DNA from: Gimesia sp.
Lineage (GTDB): Bacteria; Planctomycetota; Planctomycetia; Planctomycetales; Planctomycetaceae
Direction of reading: 5' to 3'
Length of the DNA stretch: 37,044 nucleotides
Assembly (NCBI GenBank): GCA_002706765.1
Contig: PAJV01000072.1
Coordinates: 1 to 37,044, forward strand
Position numbers and translations under genes: made by a program. Below, piece after piece: positions 8,926 through 18,817 of this stretch (its first letter is position 1; every line of letters begins with the position of its first letter). The notes under the pieces are model-generated. The model had not been told where the DNA came from. It searched no databases and worked only from the letters and a program-made list of their open reading frames with translations.

Positions 8926-10746
8926 ATGAATCACGGGCTCAATCCACCTGCAACGGTTCCATTGCAACCCTCACAGACAAACGCTTCCCTTCATTCTCTT
9001 AGTAAAACAGCAGATGATGCGCTGCTTCCGGTACGGATGCTAAACGAGTTCACATACTGCCCACGGTTGGGTTATCTCGAATGGGTTCAAGGTGAATGGG
9101 CTGACAACCTGGAGACTCGCCAGGGCTCTTTTGGGCATCGCGTTGTCGATAAACCGGATCGAAAGAAAATCAATCCACCGAAAAATAAGCAAGCCGATGT
9201 ACCTGAGGATGAAGAGGAAGATTCCGATCAAATCCATGCGCGTTCGATCATGCTATCATCCGATCAGGAAGGACTGATCGGCAAGCTGGATCTTGTTGAA
9301 CTGGACGGGGCAGTGGCGACACCCGTTGATTATAAACGAGGGAAAGCCCCTGATATTCCAGAAGGGGCCTACGAACCGGAGCGAGTCCAGATATGCGCAC
9401 AAGGTTTAATTCTTCGCGACCAGGGTTATCAATGTGATTCAGGGATTCTCTATTTTATTTCCTCGAAACGCCGCGTTGTCATTCCGTTTGATGAAGCGTT
9501 GGTCACGCGTACTCGCCAGTTGATTAAAGCGTTTAAGGAGACGGCGGATGCCGGCATTATCCCCCCGCCATTGGAGGATAGTCCGAAATGCCCTCGCTGC
9601 TCGCTGGTTGGGATCTGTCTGCCTGACGAACTGAACCTGTTACAGGTCGATCCCCTGACAAATCAGAAGGATCTCAATCAGAGTGATACACCTGGTCAGT
9701 CTCAGTTAACTGACAAACCCACTCAACCCCGTCGTCTGCTCCCCACGAAAGACAATGCTTTGCCCCTCTATATTTCAGAGCAAGGTGCCTTTGTGGGAAA
9801 GTCGGGGGAGCGAATCACCATCAAACTGAAAAAAGAGGAATTAGCCAGTGTAAGACTCATCGATATTTCACAAGTGTGCCTTTTCGGAAGTATCACCATG
9901 TCGGCTCAGGCGATCAGTGAACTTTCGCGAAGAGGAATTCCGATCTGCCATTTTTCCTATGGGGGGTGGTTTCACAGCATCACCTCTGGTTTCGTTCACA
10001 AAAATGTCGAACTGCGCATTCAACAGTACGCTGCCGCCCAGGACAGCCAACGTGCACTGATCGTTGCCCGTCAGCTGATCGCCGGCAAAATCAAGAACTG
10101 TCGCACACTGCTACGGAGACATATCGAAAATAAACAGGCCCCGGTTTTAGCAAAGCTGGCAGATTATCATAAACGGCTTGCGGACATTGATTCGGCACAA
10201 TCGCTGCTGGGAATCGAAGGTATGGCCGCGAAAGAATATTTTGGCGAGTTCTTCACATTCTTTCCGGACCATCCAGAACTCGCCATCGATGGACGCAACC
10301 GCAGACCGCCGCGCGATCCTGTGAACGCGGTTCTTTCATTTCTTTACAGTCTGCTGACAAAAGAGCTCACGGTGGTTCTGCAAGCGGTTGGCTTCGACCC
10401 GATGTTAGGATTATTTCATACACCCCGTTATGGAAGACCTTCGCTGGCGCTTGACCTGGCAGAAGAGTTCCGTCCGCTGATTGCTGACTCAACCGCGCTC
10501 ATGGTTTTCAATAACGGTGAAGTGAATGCCGATTCCTTTATTCAACGCGCAGGTGCCATCACAATGACCTCCGCTGGTCGCAACAGCGTGATTGGGGCCT
10601 ATGAACGACGGATGGAAACGGAGATCACTCACCCCATTTTCGGGTACAAAGTCAGCTATCGCCGAATTCTGGAAGTACAGTCCCGACTTCTTGCACGTTA
10701 TCTGTCAGGAGAAATTCCGGAATACCCGAGTTTTGTGACACGATAG
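8926..10746 (+). CDS. cas4-cas1: Cas4-Cas1 fusion, spacer-acquisition nuclease and integrase
   Basis: The protein is 606 aa from the ATG at 8926, chosen because AAGGA lies about 6 nt upstream and the earlier in-frame codons do not look like Cas4. The Cas4 half (about 37-240) has the iron-sulphur cysteines C45 (YCPR), C222, C225 and C231 and nuclease residues H71, D122 and D135-x-K137. The Cas1 half (about 278-606) has the catalytic triad E431 (GIEGMAAKEYF), H498 (LGLFHTPRYG) and D510 (LALDLAEEF); the 67-residue E-H spacing equals that of E. coli Cas1. The fusion is typical of I-U/I-G loci such as that of Geobacter sulfurreducens, where Cas4 trims prespacers and selects PAMs before Cas1-Cas2 integrates them. 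An acidic insert (PEDEEEDSD) lies at about 93-101. All key residues are intact. Confidence 0.96.
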   Translation: MNHGLNPPATVPLQPSQTNASLHSLSKTADDALLPVRMLNEFTYCPRLGYLEWVQGEWADNLETRQGSFGHRVVDKPDRKKINPPKNKQADVPEDEEEDSDQIHARSIMLSSDQEGLIGKLDLVELDGAVATPVDYKRGKAPDIPEGAYEPERVQICAQGLILRDQGYQCDSGILYFISSKRRVVIPFDEALVTRTRQLIKAFKETADAGIIPPPLEDSPKCPRCSLVGICLPDELNLLQVDPLTNQKDLNQSDTPGQSQLTDKPTQPRRLLPTKDNALPLYISEQGAFVGKSGERITIKLKKEELASVRLIDISQVCLFGSITMSAQAISELSRRGIPICHFSYGGWFHSITSGFVHKNVELRIQQYAAAQDSQRALIVARQLIAGKIKNCRTLLRRHIENKQAPVLAKLADYHKRLADIDSAQSLLGIEGMAAKEYFGEFFTFFPDHPELAIDGRNRRPPRDPVNAVLSFLYSLLTKELTVVLQAVGFDPMLGLFHTPRYGRPSLALDLAEEFRPLIADSTALMVFNNGEVNADSFIQRAGAITMTSAGRNSVIGAYERRMETEITHPIFGYKVSYRRILEVQSRLLARYLSGEIPEYPSFVTR

Positions 10747-10800
10747 TTCTGGTGATTATGCAACAACTGGAAATGGAATAAACGATACAGGATCATTATA

Positions 10801-11094
10801 ATGCGTAGTGTCTACCTTATCTCCTACGATATTTGTTCTCCAAAACGCTATCGAAAGATCTATCCGATCATGTGCGGTCATGGAGATGCGGTTCAATATT
10901 CGGTGTTCAAGGCTGAACTCACTGAAATGGAATTGCACTCATTAAAAGAATTGCTCTGGCCACTTCTCAATCACAGTGAAGATCGCATCATGATCGTCAA
11001 CCTGGGTCCGATTGAAGGACGGGGCGATAATTGCATCGAATTCTGGGGTGATTCAAAGGTGACTTCTCAAGAGCGATCTGCTATAATTTTGTAG
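10801..11094 (+). CDS. cas2: Cas2, structural partner of Cas1 in spacer integration
   Basis: This 97-aa protein begins MRSVYLISYDICSPKRYRKIY, with the Cas2 first beta-strand and its conserved aspartate (D10) followed by the K/R-rich helix. The VQYSVFKAEL and IMIVNLGP segments are also typical. Cas2 dimers bridge two Cas1 dimers in the integrase. The ATG has AGGA about 9 nt upstream, and the gene lies 54 bp after cas4-cas1 in the same operon. The last codons contain TATAAT, which may be a promoter for what follows. Confidence 0.95.
   Translation: MRSVYLISYDICSPKRYRKIYPIMCGHGDAVQYSVFKAELTEMELHSLKELLWPLLNHSEDRIMIVNLGPIEGRGDNCIEFWGDSKVTSQERSAIIL
11059..11087 (+). promoter_or_regulatory. Candidate promoter overlapping the end of cas2
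   Basis: A consensus TATAAT at 11082-11087 lies inside the last codons of cas2. GTGACT at 11059-11064, with a 17-bp spacer, matches TTGACA at four of six positions. It would start transcription just before the hairpin at 11096 and could drive the leader transcript independently of the cas genes. Consensus -10 boxes occur by chance in AT-rich codons, so this is tentative. Confidence 0.4.
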
Positions 11095-11270
11095 TCGCGA
11101 GGAGTCGAGTGCCCCGAAAACCCCCGGTAGTCCTCGCGGTCATAACTTGTTCTTTGGCAAAAGGTAACGATTTATCATCGTAAAACGAATGGCCAATTCC
11201 ATGCAAATTTCACGACCCCGCGAAATTCACCTTATAACCCGTGTTCTGACAATAAGTTGGAAGCCGGGCA
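11095..11270 (+). promoter_or_regulatory. CRISPR leader
   Basis: These 176 bp lie between cas2 and the first repeat, on the side from which a transcript would end each repeat in ATTGAAGC. The final 130 bp are AT-rich up to the repeat. By position this should contain the pre-crRNA promoter and the Cas1-Cas2 integration signals. A TTGGCA at 11154 and a TATAAC at 11233 are possible promoter parts, but I cannot pair them convincingly. Confidence 0.7.
11096..11138 (+). promoter_or_regulatory. Hairpin between cas2 and the leader
   Basis: CGCGAGGA (11096-11103) pairs perfectly with TCCTCGCG (11131-11138) around a 27-nt loop rich in C and A. It starts just after the cas2 stop. There is no T-tract after the stem (GTCATAAC follows), so it is not a standard intrinsic terminator. 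As I recall, similar GC-rich hairpins follow cas2 in other type I loci; the function is uncertain. It could protect the cas mRNA end, mark the boundary to the leader or be a small structured RNA. Confidence 0.55.
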
Positions 11271-14200
11271 GTTTTCCGTCCTAACATTGGACGGCCCCAT
11301 TGAAGCAGAGATGAAGACAGTATGTAAGCGAGCGGAATTTATTGTTTTCCGTCCTAACATTGGACGGCCCCATTGAAGCTGCCCGTTGTTGAAGTCGGAT
11401 TTATAACCACCGTTATTCGTTTTCCGTCCTAACATTGGACGGCCCCATTGAAGCTTGGTCAGATACATTGGGTTGATTGAGGTGCCGTTGGTTTTCCGTC
11501 CTAACATTGGACGGCCCCATTGAAGCAGGGATGTCAGTTCAGATTTCGCCGCTACCTCTTCTCGTTTTCCGTCCTAACATTGGACGGCCCCATTGAAGCT
11601 TAAACAACGCGGATCCATGTTCCTCTGCAGCCTGCGTTTTCCGTCCTAACATTGGACGGCCCCATTGAAGCGGCAGTCACGTGCCCGGCCATCCAATCTA
11701 ACACTGGGTTTTCCGTCCTAACATTGGACGGCCCCATTGAAGCGATAATAGGAGCCCTGATAAACCCAGACCGTCCTGCTGTTTTCCGTCCTAACATTGG
11801 ACGGCCCCATTGAAGCTCTTTTGGTTCCCGCGACATAACTCTGTATGAATCGCCGTTTTCCGTCCTAACATTGGACGGCCCCATTGAAGCTGGGTCATGG
11901 TCGTACTGATTCACAACATTGCGGCGTTTTCCGTCCTAACATTGGACGGCCCCATTGAAGCACCTTGTCGCCGCCACTGTCCTCCCGGTAGACCGTGAGT
12001 TTTCCGTCCTAACATTGGACGGCCCCATTGAAGCGTACTGCCAGCCGAGCTGATGACCCGCCTTCTTGCGTTTTCCGTCCTAACATTGGACGGCCCCATT
12101 GAAGCAATGTTTCCAGCTCAGTCTCATAGCTGGTGTAATCTGTTTTCCGTCCTAACATTGGACGGCCCCATTGAAGCCACAAAATTTCAACCTGATGTCT
12201 GTTGAGATCAGAGAGTTTTCCGTCCTAACATTGGACGGCCCCATTGAAGCGCATTGCTCCTGAAAATCCATGTAACAGATTTCTCAGTTTTCCGTCCTAA
12301 CATTGGACGGCCCCATTGAAGCTGCTGGAAATTGATGTGTTTGCTCCAGTCAGCACAGTTTTCCGTCCTAACATTGGACGGCCCCATTGAAGCCATTTAA
12401 GGCAGAACGTGTGTGGGTTCCGTTGTGGATCGTTTTCCGTCCTAACATTGGACGGCCCCATTGAAGCGCGGGGGCCTGGTCTTAAAATGGTTGTTATTTC
12501 ACGTTTTCCGTCCTAACATTGGACGGCCCCATTGAAGCCTGATACGATAGCGGAACGACACCCGAAGCAAATGATGTTTTCCGTCCTAACATTGGACGGC
12601 CCCATTGAAGCTTCTTCAAGTCCGTCTGTCAGTTCCTCCAACAACTGCTGTTTTCCGTCCTAACATTGGACGGCCCCATTGAAGCAACAGATAAGTGTAT
12701 TGACCAACCTCGTAAACCGGAGTTTTCCGTCCTAACATTGGACGGCCCCATTGAAGCCCATCTCCCCGATTTATTCCATCTGCGATTACCGGCGTTTTCC
12801 GTCCTAACATTGGACGGCCCCATTGAAGCCCAGGGACATGGGGCAACGATGATGCCTTACGATGACGTTTTCCGTCCTAACATTGGACGGCCCCATTGAA
12901 GCAAGCCGTGAAAGAAGAACATGCATCTGGTTTCGTCAGGGTTTTCCGTCCTAACATTGGACGGCCCCATTGAAGCCTGGGCCTGAATTACCGGGTCGGG
13001 TTTCGCGAATGCCGTTTTCCGTCCTAACATTGGACGGCCCCATTGAAGCAAGACAATCTATCTGGTTTTCCAGATCTTCGATTTCGTTTTCCGTCCTAAC
13101 ATTGGACGGCCCCATTGAAGCGTGACATCCGCACAACTCCCGTTTGATATTTGTAGTTTTCCGTCCTAACATTGGACGGCCCCATTGAAGCGCAAGATTT
13201 GCGAACTGCCTCGCTGCCTGGGGATGTGTTTTCCGTCCTAACATTGGACGGCCCCATTGAAGCTTCAACAGAAAGTGTTCCTGCACTACGTCGACCTAAT
13301 GTTTTCCGTCCTAACATTGGACGGCCCCATTGAAGCGCCCCAACAGGTAATCAGCAGACACATCCAAGGCATCGTTTTCCGTCCTAACATTGGACGGCCC
13401 CATTGAAGCCAGTGATAGCCAGATCGCTAAAGTTCGCAGGAGCAGCAGTTTTCCGTCCTAACATTGGACGGCCCCATTGAAGCGGAATTCTTTGTCGTGA
13501 AGGGGTCAACGCTGTTACGTTTTCCGTCCTAACATTGGACGGCCCCATTGAAGCGTATGTTTCCGATTTCGAGTAGATCCGATTTCATAAATGTTTTCCG
13601 TCCTAACATTGGACGGCCCCATTGAAGCGAGCCATGCCAGGAAGATTTTCGCCAGGATAGTGCGTTTTCCGTCCTAACATTGGACGGCCCCATTGAAGCA
13701 TACACACTATCAGAATGAAACGGGTGAACAACAGAGTTTTCCGTCCTAACATTGGACGGCCCCATTGAAGCTGCTGGATAGCTGTCATCCTCAAAAGCAA
13801 CTGTCTGGTTTTCCGTCCTAACATTGGACGGCCCCATTGAAGCAAGAAAACCTGCCCGGTGCATTGTTCTCCATCCAGACGTTTTCCGTCCTAACATTGG
13901 ACGGCCCCATTGAAGCTGGTCAAAAAAGCTACTGAACAGCTAGGGCCGATGGGGGTTTTCCGTCCTAACATTGGACGGCCCCATTGAAGCCTTCCTGTAA
14001 GTAAGCCACCGACAGTCCAGACGGTTCGTTTTCCGTCCTAACATTGGACGGCCCCATTGAAGCCTCGCATCCCCTTCAGTATCTCCTCCACCTTCTCCTG
14101 TTTTCCGTCCTAACATTGGACGGCCCCATTGAAGCTATAACCAGGTTGATCAGATCATCATTTTCCATCTGCGTTTTCCGTCCTAACATTGGACGGCCCC

Positions 14201-15804
14201 ATTGAAGCGTGCGGTAGAGTTCACCGGAATGGAGATTGATGGGCGAGGTTTTCCGTCCTAACATTGGACGGCCCCATTGAAGCGATGGAAAAAGGGCTAC
14301 GAGCCTGCAATACCGTGGTGTGTTTTCCGTCCTAACATTGGACGGCCCCATTGAAGCATAGATTGGGGGGCGTGTGACTTTACGATTTGAAAATAGTTTT
14401 CCGTCCTAACATTGGACGGCCCCATTGAAGCGCCGATGCTCTTAACAGTGTCCTTTTGTAGTTTCGTTTTCCGTCCTAACATTGGACGGCCCCATTGAAG
14501 CGATCTTGACCATGCCGGATGGCGTGTCATCCGATCCGTTTTCCGTCCTAACATTGGACGGCCCCATTGAAGCAGGACAAATATCCATACCTTTTACTTT
14601 TCGCCATCCGGTTTTCCGTCCTAACATTGGACGGCCCCATTGAAGCGCCGACAGTGACGTTTTGACTTTTGATCGTCTGGCGTTTTCCGTCCTAACATTG
14701 GACGGCCCCATTGAAGCCCAGAACGCTTCCTGCTTACATCCATTCACATGCGTGGTTTTCCGTCCTAACATTGGACGGCCCCATTGAAGCGCAAGGCGTG
14801 TGGGGCATACGGCACTGATATCTTAGTTTTCCGTCCTAACATTGGACGGCCCCATTGAAGCGGAAGCGAAGGCGAGCTGCCGTCAGGCTGCGTTTCTTGT
14901 TTTCCGTCCTAACATTGGACGGCCCCATTGAAGCGGATAAATGCGTCTTGTATCAGCTTTATAAATGGAGTTTTCCGTCCTAACATTGGACGGCCCCATT
15001 GAAGCCGGTGTTACCACGGCTGTAACACATGGAGCGAACAACACGTTTTCCGTCCTAACATTGGACGGCCCCATTGAAGCCTCGCCCATTTCGGTGACTT
15101 CGCCGTCGTGAGTCGCGTTTTCCGTCCTAACATTGGACGGCCCCATTGAAGCGCGTCTAATGCCCTTTTCTGCTCGTTATTTTGCGGTGTTTTCCGTCCT
15201 AACATTGGACGGCCCCATTGAAGCCGGTCCCAGAGCCAAAAATCAAATCATGCAATACGTCCGTTTTCCGTCCTAACATTGGACGGCCCCATTGAAGCAT
15301 GATGGCAGGGATTTGAAGATTGATTTTGTGGGGAAGTTTTCCGTCCTAACATTGGACGGCCCCATTGAAGCGGATGCCAACAAACTGTGCTGTCAACTGG
15401 TTCTGTGGTTTTCCGTCCTAACATTGGACGGCCCCATTGAAGCGCCAACTGGACAGCAGCAGTACCGGACATCTCACCAGGTTTTCCGTCCTAACATTGG
15501 ACGGCCCCATTGAAGCTGCGTACCTGCCCGAGAAAGTTTCACAGTGACCAGCGTTTTCCGTCCTAACATTGGACGGCCCCATTGAAGCGGCGGTTGACCA
15601 GCTCGCCAGGTGCTGCTCCCTGGGGTTTTCCGTCCTAACATTGGACGGCCCCATTGAAGCAGCTATATCGGCGTTTCAATCTGCGCCGTTCGATTTGTTT
15701 TCCGTCCTAACATTGGACGGCCCCATTGAAGCACTTACACACACACCGACGAATCCGAATACGAAAATGTTTTCCGTCCTAACATTGGACGGCCCCATTG
15801 AAGC
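11271..15804 (+). CRISPR. Type I-G CRISPR array, 63 repeats and 62 spacers
   Basis: I located 63 copies of a 36-bp repeat that begins GTTTTCCGTCCTAACATT and ends GGACGGCCCCATTGAAGC. The first is at 11271-11306 and the last at 15769-15804. Every copy I read is identical, including the last. Spacers are 34-39 nt, mostly 35-38. All 62 differ in their first ten bases, so I see no duplicated spacer. The repeat carries a 6-bp stem (CCGTCC/GGACGG) around the loop TAACATT. Cleavage four bases after the stem would leave the 8-nt tag ATTGAAGC, as expected for Cas6-type processing by Csb2. Stem position, tag and leader agree on plus-strand transcription. I could not search spacer targets. Confidence 0.99.
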
Positions 15805-15833
15805 GGGCATTTTATTTCCTCTATACAATATGA

Positions 15834-15936
15834 AACCATTGTGTTAATATTTAAAATTAAGAATCTGACTCTGAGTCACCAGTGGATTGAGGCCGCCGTG
15901 ACCTCAAGTCCGGTATGATTTTATCACTGTTGATTA
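15834..15936. repeat. Direct repeat, left copy (partner at 31789-31890)
   Basis: Starting 29 nt after the last CRISPR repeat, this segment matches 31789-31890 in the same orientation. The first 52 bases have one mismatch (43 identical in a row, from GTTAATATTTAAAATTAAG). The remaining 51 are weaker, giving by eye about 90 matches over 103 positions with one 1-nt gap. It contains the palindrome TGACTC-T-GAGTCA at 15866-15878. The end lies 21 nt before the stop of the last gene of the five-gene operon, so the two copies frame that operon. Confidence 0.95.
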
Positions 15937-15957
15937 CCTAAGGGACGCAGCAGCAAT

Positions 15958-17031
15958 CTACTGCACCCGAATTTCTGGGATACAGCGACTGAGCAAGCTA
16001 CCTGTCAAGACTGTATTGACAACTACATACTGTTGCCATTTTTCAGTTGGTTCGCCTATCAGGTAGAGAATCTTCTGTATCCCTAAGGGAATAGGAAATG
16101 TGCACTGCAACTTACTCGCCTCATGATCTAGAATGATGACTTCTTTTTGTTGGTTTCTCACTCCTAGAGCAATTAAAAGCCAATTACGTAAATCTATATT
16201 TGCAGTTGCGTCATTGCGAAAATGTAGCTCCAGACTTCGGCAGGCATCGTTTTGTATCCGAATAAGTAGTGGTATCCAGTGATTCTCGTTTTGCCCCAGT
16301 TGTGCCCCGACGTAGATCCCTTCGTCTAGTTGGTTACAGGATACCCATCGCGAATTCTTTGGTTTGAGTTTACTTCCGAAGAAATCACCAGGCCGATGAT
16401 CCACTGCTAAAATGTTGGTAGTGTTCAAGCTCAGCGGACTTCCCTCAGTGTCTAACCGATTGATATACAAATCAAGCAGCCCTTCTAAGCTAACGATTTC
16501 CTGTGACGGATTGACAAATTGCTTCCACTCAGGTTTGCCTAACCAGTCCTCAAACGATTGTTCGCTCACTCCGATCCGGCTGAGATCCGCTATAATCTTA
16601 TCCGACGGGTGAAACCGACGTAAAAATTGATTAGTATGAAATGGAGAAAAACGATGTGTCTCCGTAGCAGTGGTGCCCAACAGAACTGCTATATTTTCCT
16701 GGAGTTTGATCCACCGTGAAGGCATCGCTGAGTATCCACGTTGGTTCTCTACCTTCAAATCAGCCAGTTCTCCAACCTCAACCATCCGGTCCGCGACTTT
16801 TTGAATAATTCTCCCTGTATCTCCATCGAATGAAGCTGCCGAAAAGAAAGGTTCAATTACGCATCCTAACTCCCGTCGGGTCACGATAGCTTTTCTCCGG
16901 ACTTCGCGTCGTATGAGTCGCGCTACCCCCCAAGGTGATGGGACAGCCGACTCTACGGCAGGCTCTGATCGGTCCGAAAACCCAAGAGAGTCTGAAAACT
17001 CATTTCGCGTGAATATTCTAATATTGTTCAT
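15958..17031 (-). CDS. Unknown 357-aa protein, last gene of the helicase operon
   Basis: The family is not recognised. The frame runs to 17088, but I start at the ATG at 17031, four bases after the stop of the NERD-helicase gene (TAG at 17036-17038), because the longer version would overlap it. The protein reads as soluble, with no signal peptide or membrane segment. Its first third is basic and helix-like (RLIRREVRRKAIVTRREL) and is followed by ENQRGYSAMPSRWIKLQENIAVLLG. The C-terminal half alternates short hydrophobic strands. No metal-binding or nuclease motif is visible. By position it is a specific component of the operon, perhaps an adaptor or DNA-binding subunit; that is inference only. 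Confidence 0.8.
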   Translation of the reverse strand: MNNIRIFTRNEFSDSLGFSDRSEPAVESAVPSPWGVARLIRREVRRKAIVTRRELGCVIEPFFSAASFDGDTGRIIQKVADRMVEVGELADLKVENQRGYSAMPSRWIKLQENIAVLLGTTATETHRFSPFHTNQFLRRFHPSDKIIADLSRIGVSEQSFEDWLGKPEWKQFVNPSQEIVSLEGLLDLYINRLDTEGSPLSLNTTNILAVDHRPGDFFGSKLKPKNSRWVSCNQLDEGIYVGAQLGQNENHWIPLLIRIQNDACRSLELHFRNDATANIDLRNWLLIALGVRNQQKEVIILDHEASKLQCTFPIPLGIQKILYLIGEPTEKWQQYVVVNTVLTGSLLSRCIPEIRVQ

Positions 17032-17035
17032 TGGC

Positions 17036-18781
17036 CTAAGTCCCGAACTCTTGCTGCACTGCTTTGATCGCGTTGTCGATCTCTGCAATCATCTGTTTTC
17101 CCGTGGCAAAAAAATGGATATGTGACCGTGCCCTTGTGCAGGCGACATAAAGATCGACCGTCGAGAACCCTATCGAGATTCGGTCCAAGTCGTAGAGCAA
17201 AACAGCATCGGCTTCGAGTCCTTTAAAACTACGAGCGGTGGTGACCAGCAGTGCATTACCATGCAGCCATATTCGGACGTCACCGGTCAATGGAACGTCG
17301 TCGATTTGTTGTATATCTCCCAGCGATCCGTTTTCGAAATTCTTCGGACCGATCAAGACTATTTGTGACGGCCGGAGACCGTGCTGATGCAACAGTTGCT
17401 CGACGACCTTCATCACGGTGCCTTTCATCGATACGATCGACGGAACCGTATCTATCTTCGGCTTGTTTCCGAGCGGTGATCGTCGAAAGAACTTGGCTTC
17501 GGTTTTGGCGAGCGCAGTGCTAGTTCGAGCGATCCAGCGACTGTTTCGACAATTACGATGCAATGTGTATCGAGCCGCGAACGATACCGGTGGATTTGAA
17601 GGTGCCCAATCCCAGAGTTTTTGAACCGGATCAGCGAAAGCGTACAAAATACCGTTCTCGGCGTCTTTGAGCAGAGTGCATTGCAGAACCTCCCACCAAC
17701 GGGAATGAAAGTCTTGTGCTTCATCTATCACGATCGCGTCGTACTCAACCTGTTCATCTTCTTCCATGGCTAGGATGACGGCCTGTTCCATCAGTTCGGG
17801 TACCTCTTCGATGAAGAATTTGGCAAGTAATTCTGCTGATTTCGGCGGATCCCATCCGATTCCAGCATCTTCGATCAGCTCGCGCGCGAAACCATGAAAG
17901 TTTGTAATTTTGAGCCACTTTTTCAATCTCGCATGTTCAGGGTGTTCCCGAAGACAACGTTGCAAGTGTTCGGCCAGATGATTGTTGTAACATACAAAGA
18001 GGGTGAGTTGACTGGACTTTGCCAACTCGACTGACCGGTCAAATGCAATTTGTGTTTTGCCGCTGCCAGCAACTCCGGTAACGTAAATACGTTCATTTTC
18101 GTCGTACAACCCGGCTAGTAATTCGATTTGCTCATCCGTCATTTCCTGAATCTTCTCGAATACATCATCGACCGTGCCGACGATCGGTCGAAATAAATTG
18201 AATTCGGGAAGCAATGCCGTTGCCATCCGACGCCACTGATGATTAGTCAGTGGTTTTTCTCGTCTGGGCCAGCTTGCCATTGCTCTTTCAATTGCCTGAT
18301 CTATGCTATCCATGTCGCGACGTGACAGAATGAGTGCCTCATCCGCTCCCGGTGGTATCTCGCCACTGTAATAATCGTGCGGGAAAACGACGGCGTGACC
18401 GTAGCTGAAGTGGATTCCGCGAACATCTCCGCCAGATTGCTTCTCGATCCGATCTACCAAGTAGTGCATGCTGCACCGGGCTTGCTTGAACGGATCGGTG
18501 ATCACCTCGTAGCCGTGATGTTTTTTACGCTGCCAAGTTGCGTTTTTGTAGCGAAGCTCACCGCCTTTGACTTCCAAGACCAACATGCCTTTTTCCTGAT
18601 GCAAAACGATGAAGTCCACTTCTCCTTCTCGCAATGCACCATCCCTGTCGGGACGCAACCACGGGTAGGAATGTAAGACGACAAAGTCATTGGTGAGCTG
18701 TTCTTTCAACGCTCGGTAGACGATCCTTTCTGAATCGTATGGAATGTCGTCAGGATTGATGTCGGGCTTCATGAATGCCAT
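17036..18781 (-). CDS. NERD nuclease-related domain fused to a UvrD-like helicase
   Basis: This 581-aa protein combines two domains. The N-terminal part (about 15-130) is a NERD domain with nuclease-like residues E54-V-D56 and E70-V-K72 (LVLEVKGGELRYKN), similar to the D...ExK core of restriction nucleases. From about 200 follows a superfamily 1 helicase: Walker A GVAGSGKT at 236-243, DAIVIDEAQDF as motif II, SFKGLEADAVLL and YVACTRARSHIHFFATG near the end. Such proteins are thought to process or cut DNA ends and recur in defence islands. The start at 18781 has AAGGAA about 10 nt upstream. The gene lies 36 bp after the large helicase gene and 4 bp before the next start, clearly one operon. 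Substrate and polarity are unknown. Confidence 0.9.
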   Translation of the reverse strand: MAFMKPDINPDDIPYDSERIVYRALKEQLTNDFVVLHSYPWLRPDRDGALREGEVDFIVLHQEKGMLVLEVKGGELRYKNATWQRKKHHGYEVITDPFKQARCSMHYLVDRIEKQSGGDVRGIHFSYGHAVVFPHDYYSGEIPPGADEALILSRRDMDSIDQAIERAMASWPRREKPLTNHQWRRMATALLPEFNLFRPIVGTVDDVFEKIQEMTDEQIELLAGLYDENERIYVTGVAGSGKTQIAFDRSVELAKSSQLTLFVCYNNHLAEHLQRCLREHPEHARLKKWLKITNFHGFARELIEDAGIGWDPPKSAELLAKFFIEEVPELMEQAVILAMEEDEQVEYDAIVIDEAQDFHSRWWEVLQCTLLKDAENGILYAFADPVQKLWDWAPSNPPVSFAARYTLHRNCRNSRWIARTSTALAKTEAKFFRRSPLGNKPKIDTVPSIVSMKGTVMKVVEQLLHQHGLRPSQIVLIGPKNFENGSLGDIQQIDDVPLTGDVRIWLHGNALLVTTARSFKGLEADAVLLYDLDRISIGFSTVDLYVACTRARSHIHFFATGKQMIAEIDNAIKAVQQEFGT

Positions 18782-18817
18782 GGCGTGGGTTTCCTTAATC
18801 TTTGTCTTCGTGGAATT

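Noticed and set aside
11232-15847. Many minus- and plus-strand frames through the array giving repeats such as MGPSNVRTEN or LDGPIEA
   Set aside because: They are translations of the CRISPR repeat and its spacers, with 35-38-nt spacers breaking the periodicity; no real repeat protein is encoded.
17032-17088. 19-codon N-terminal extension of the 357-aa protein
   Set aside because: It would overlap the end of the NERD-helicase gene; the ATG 4 bp after that gene's stop is simpler.
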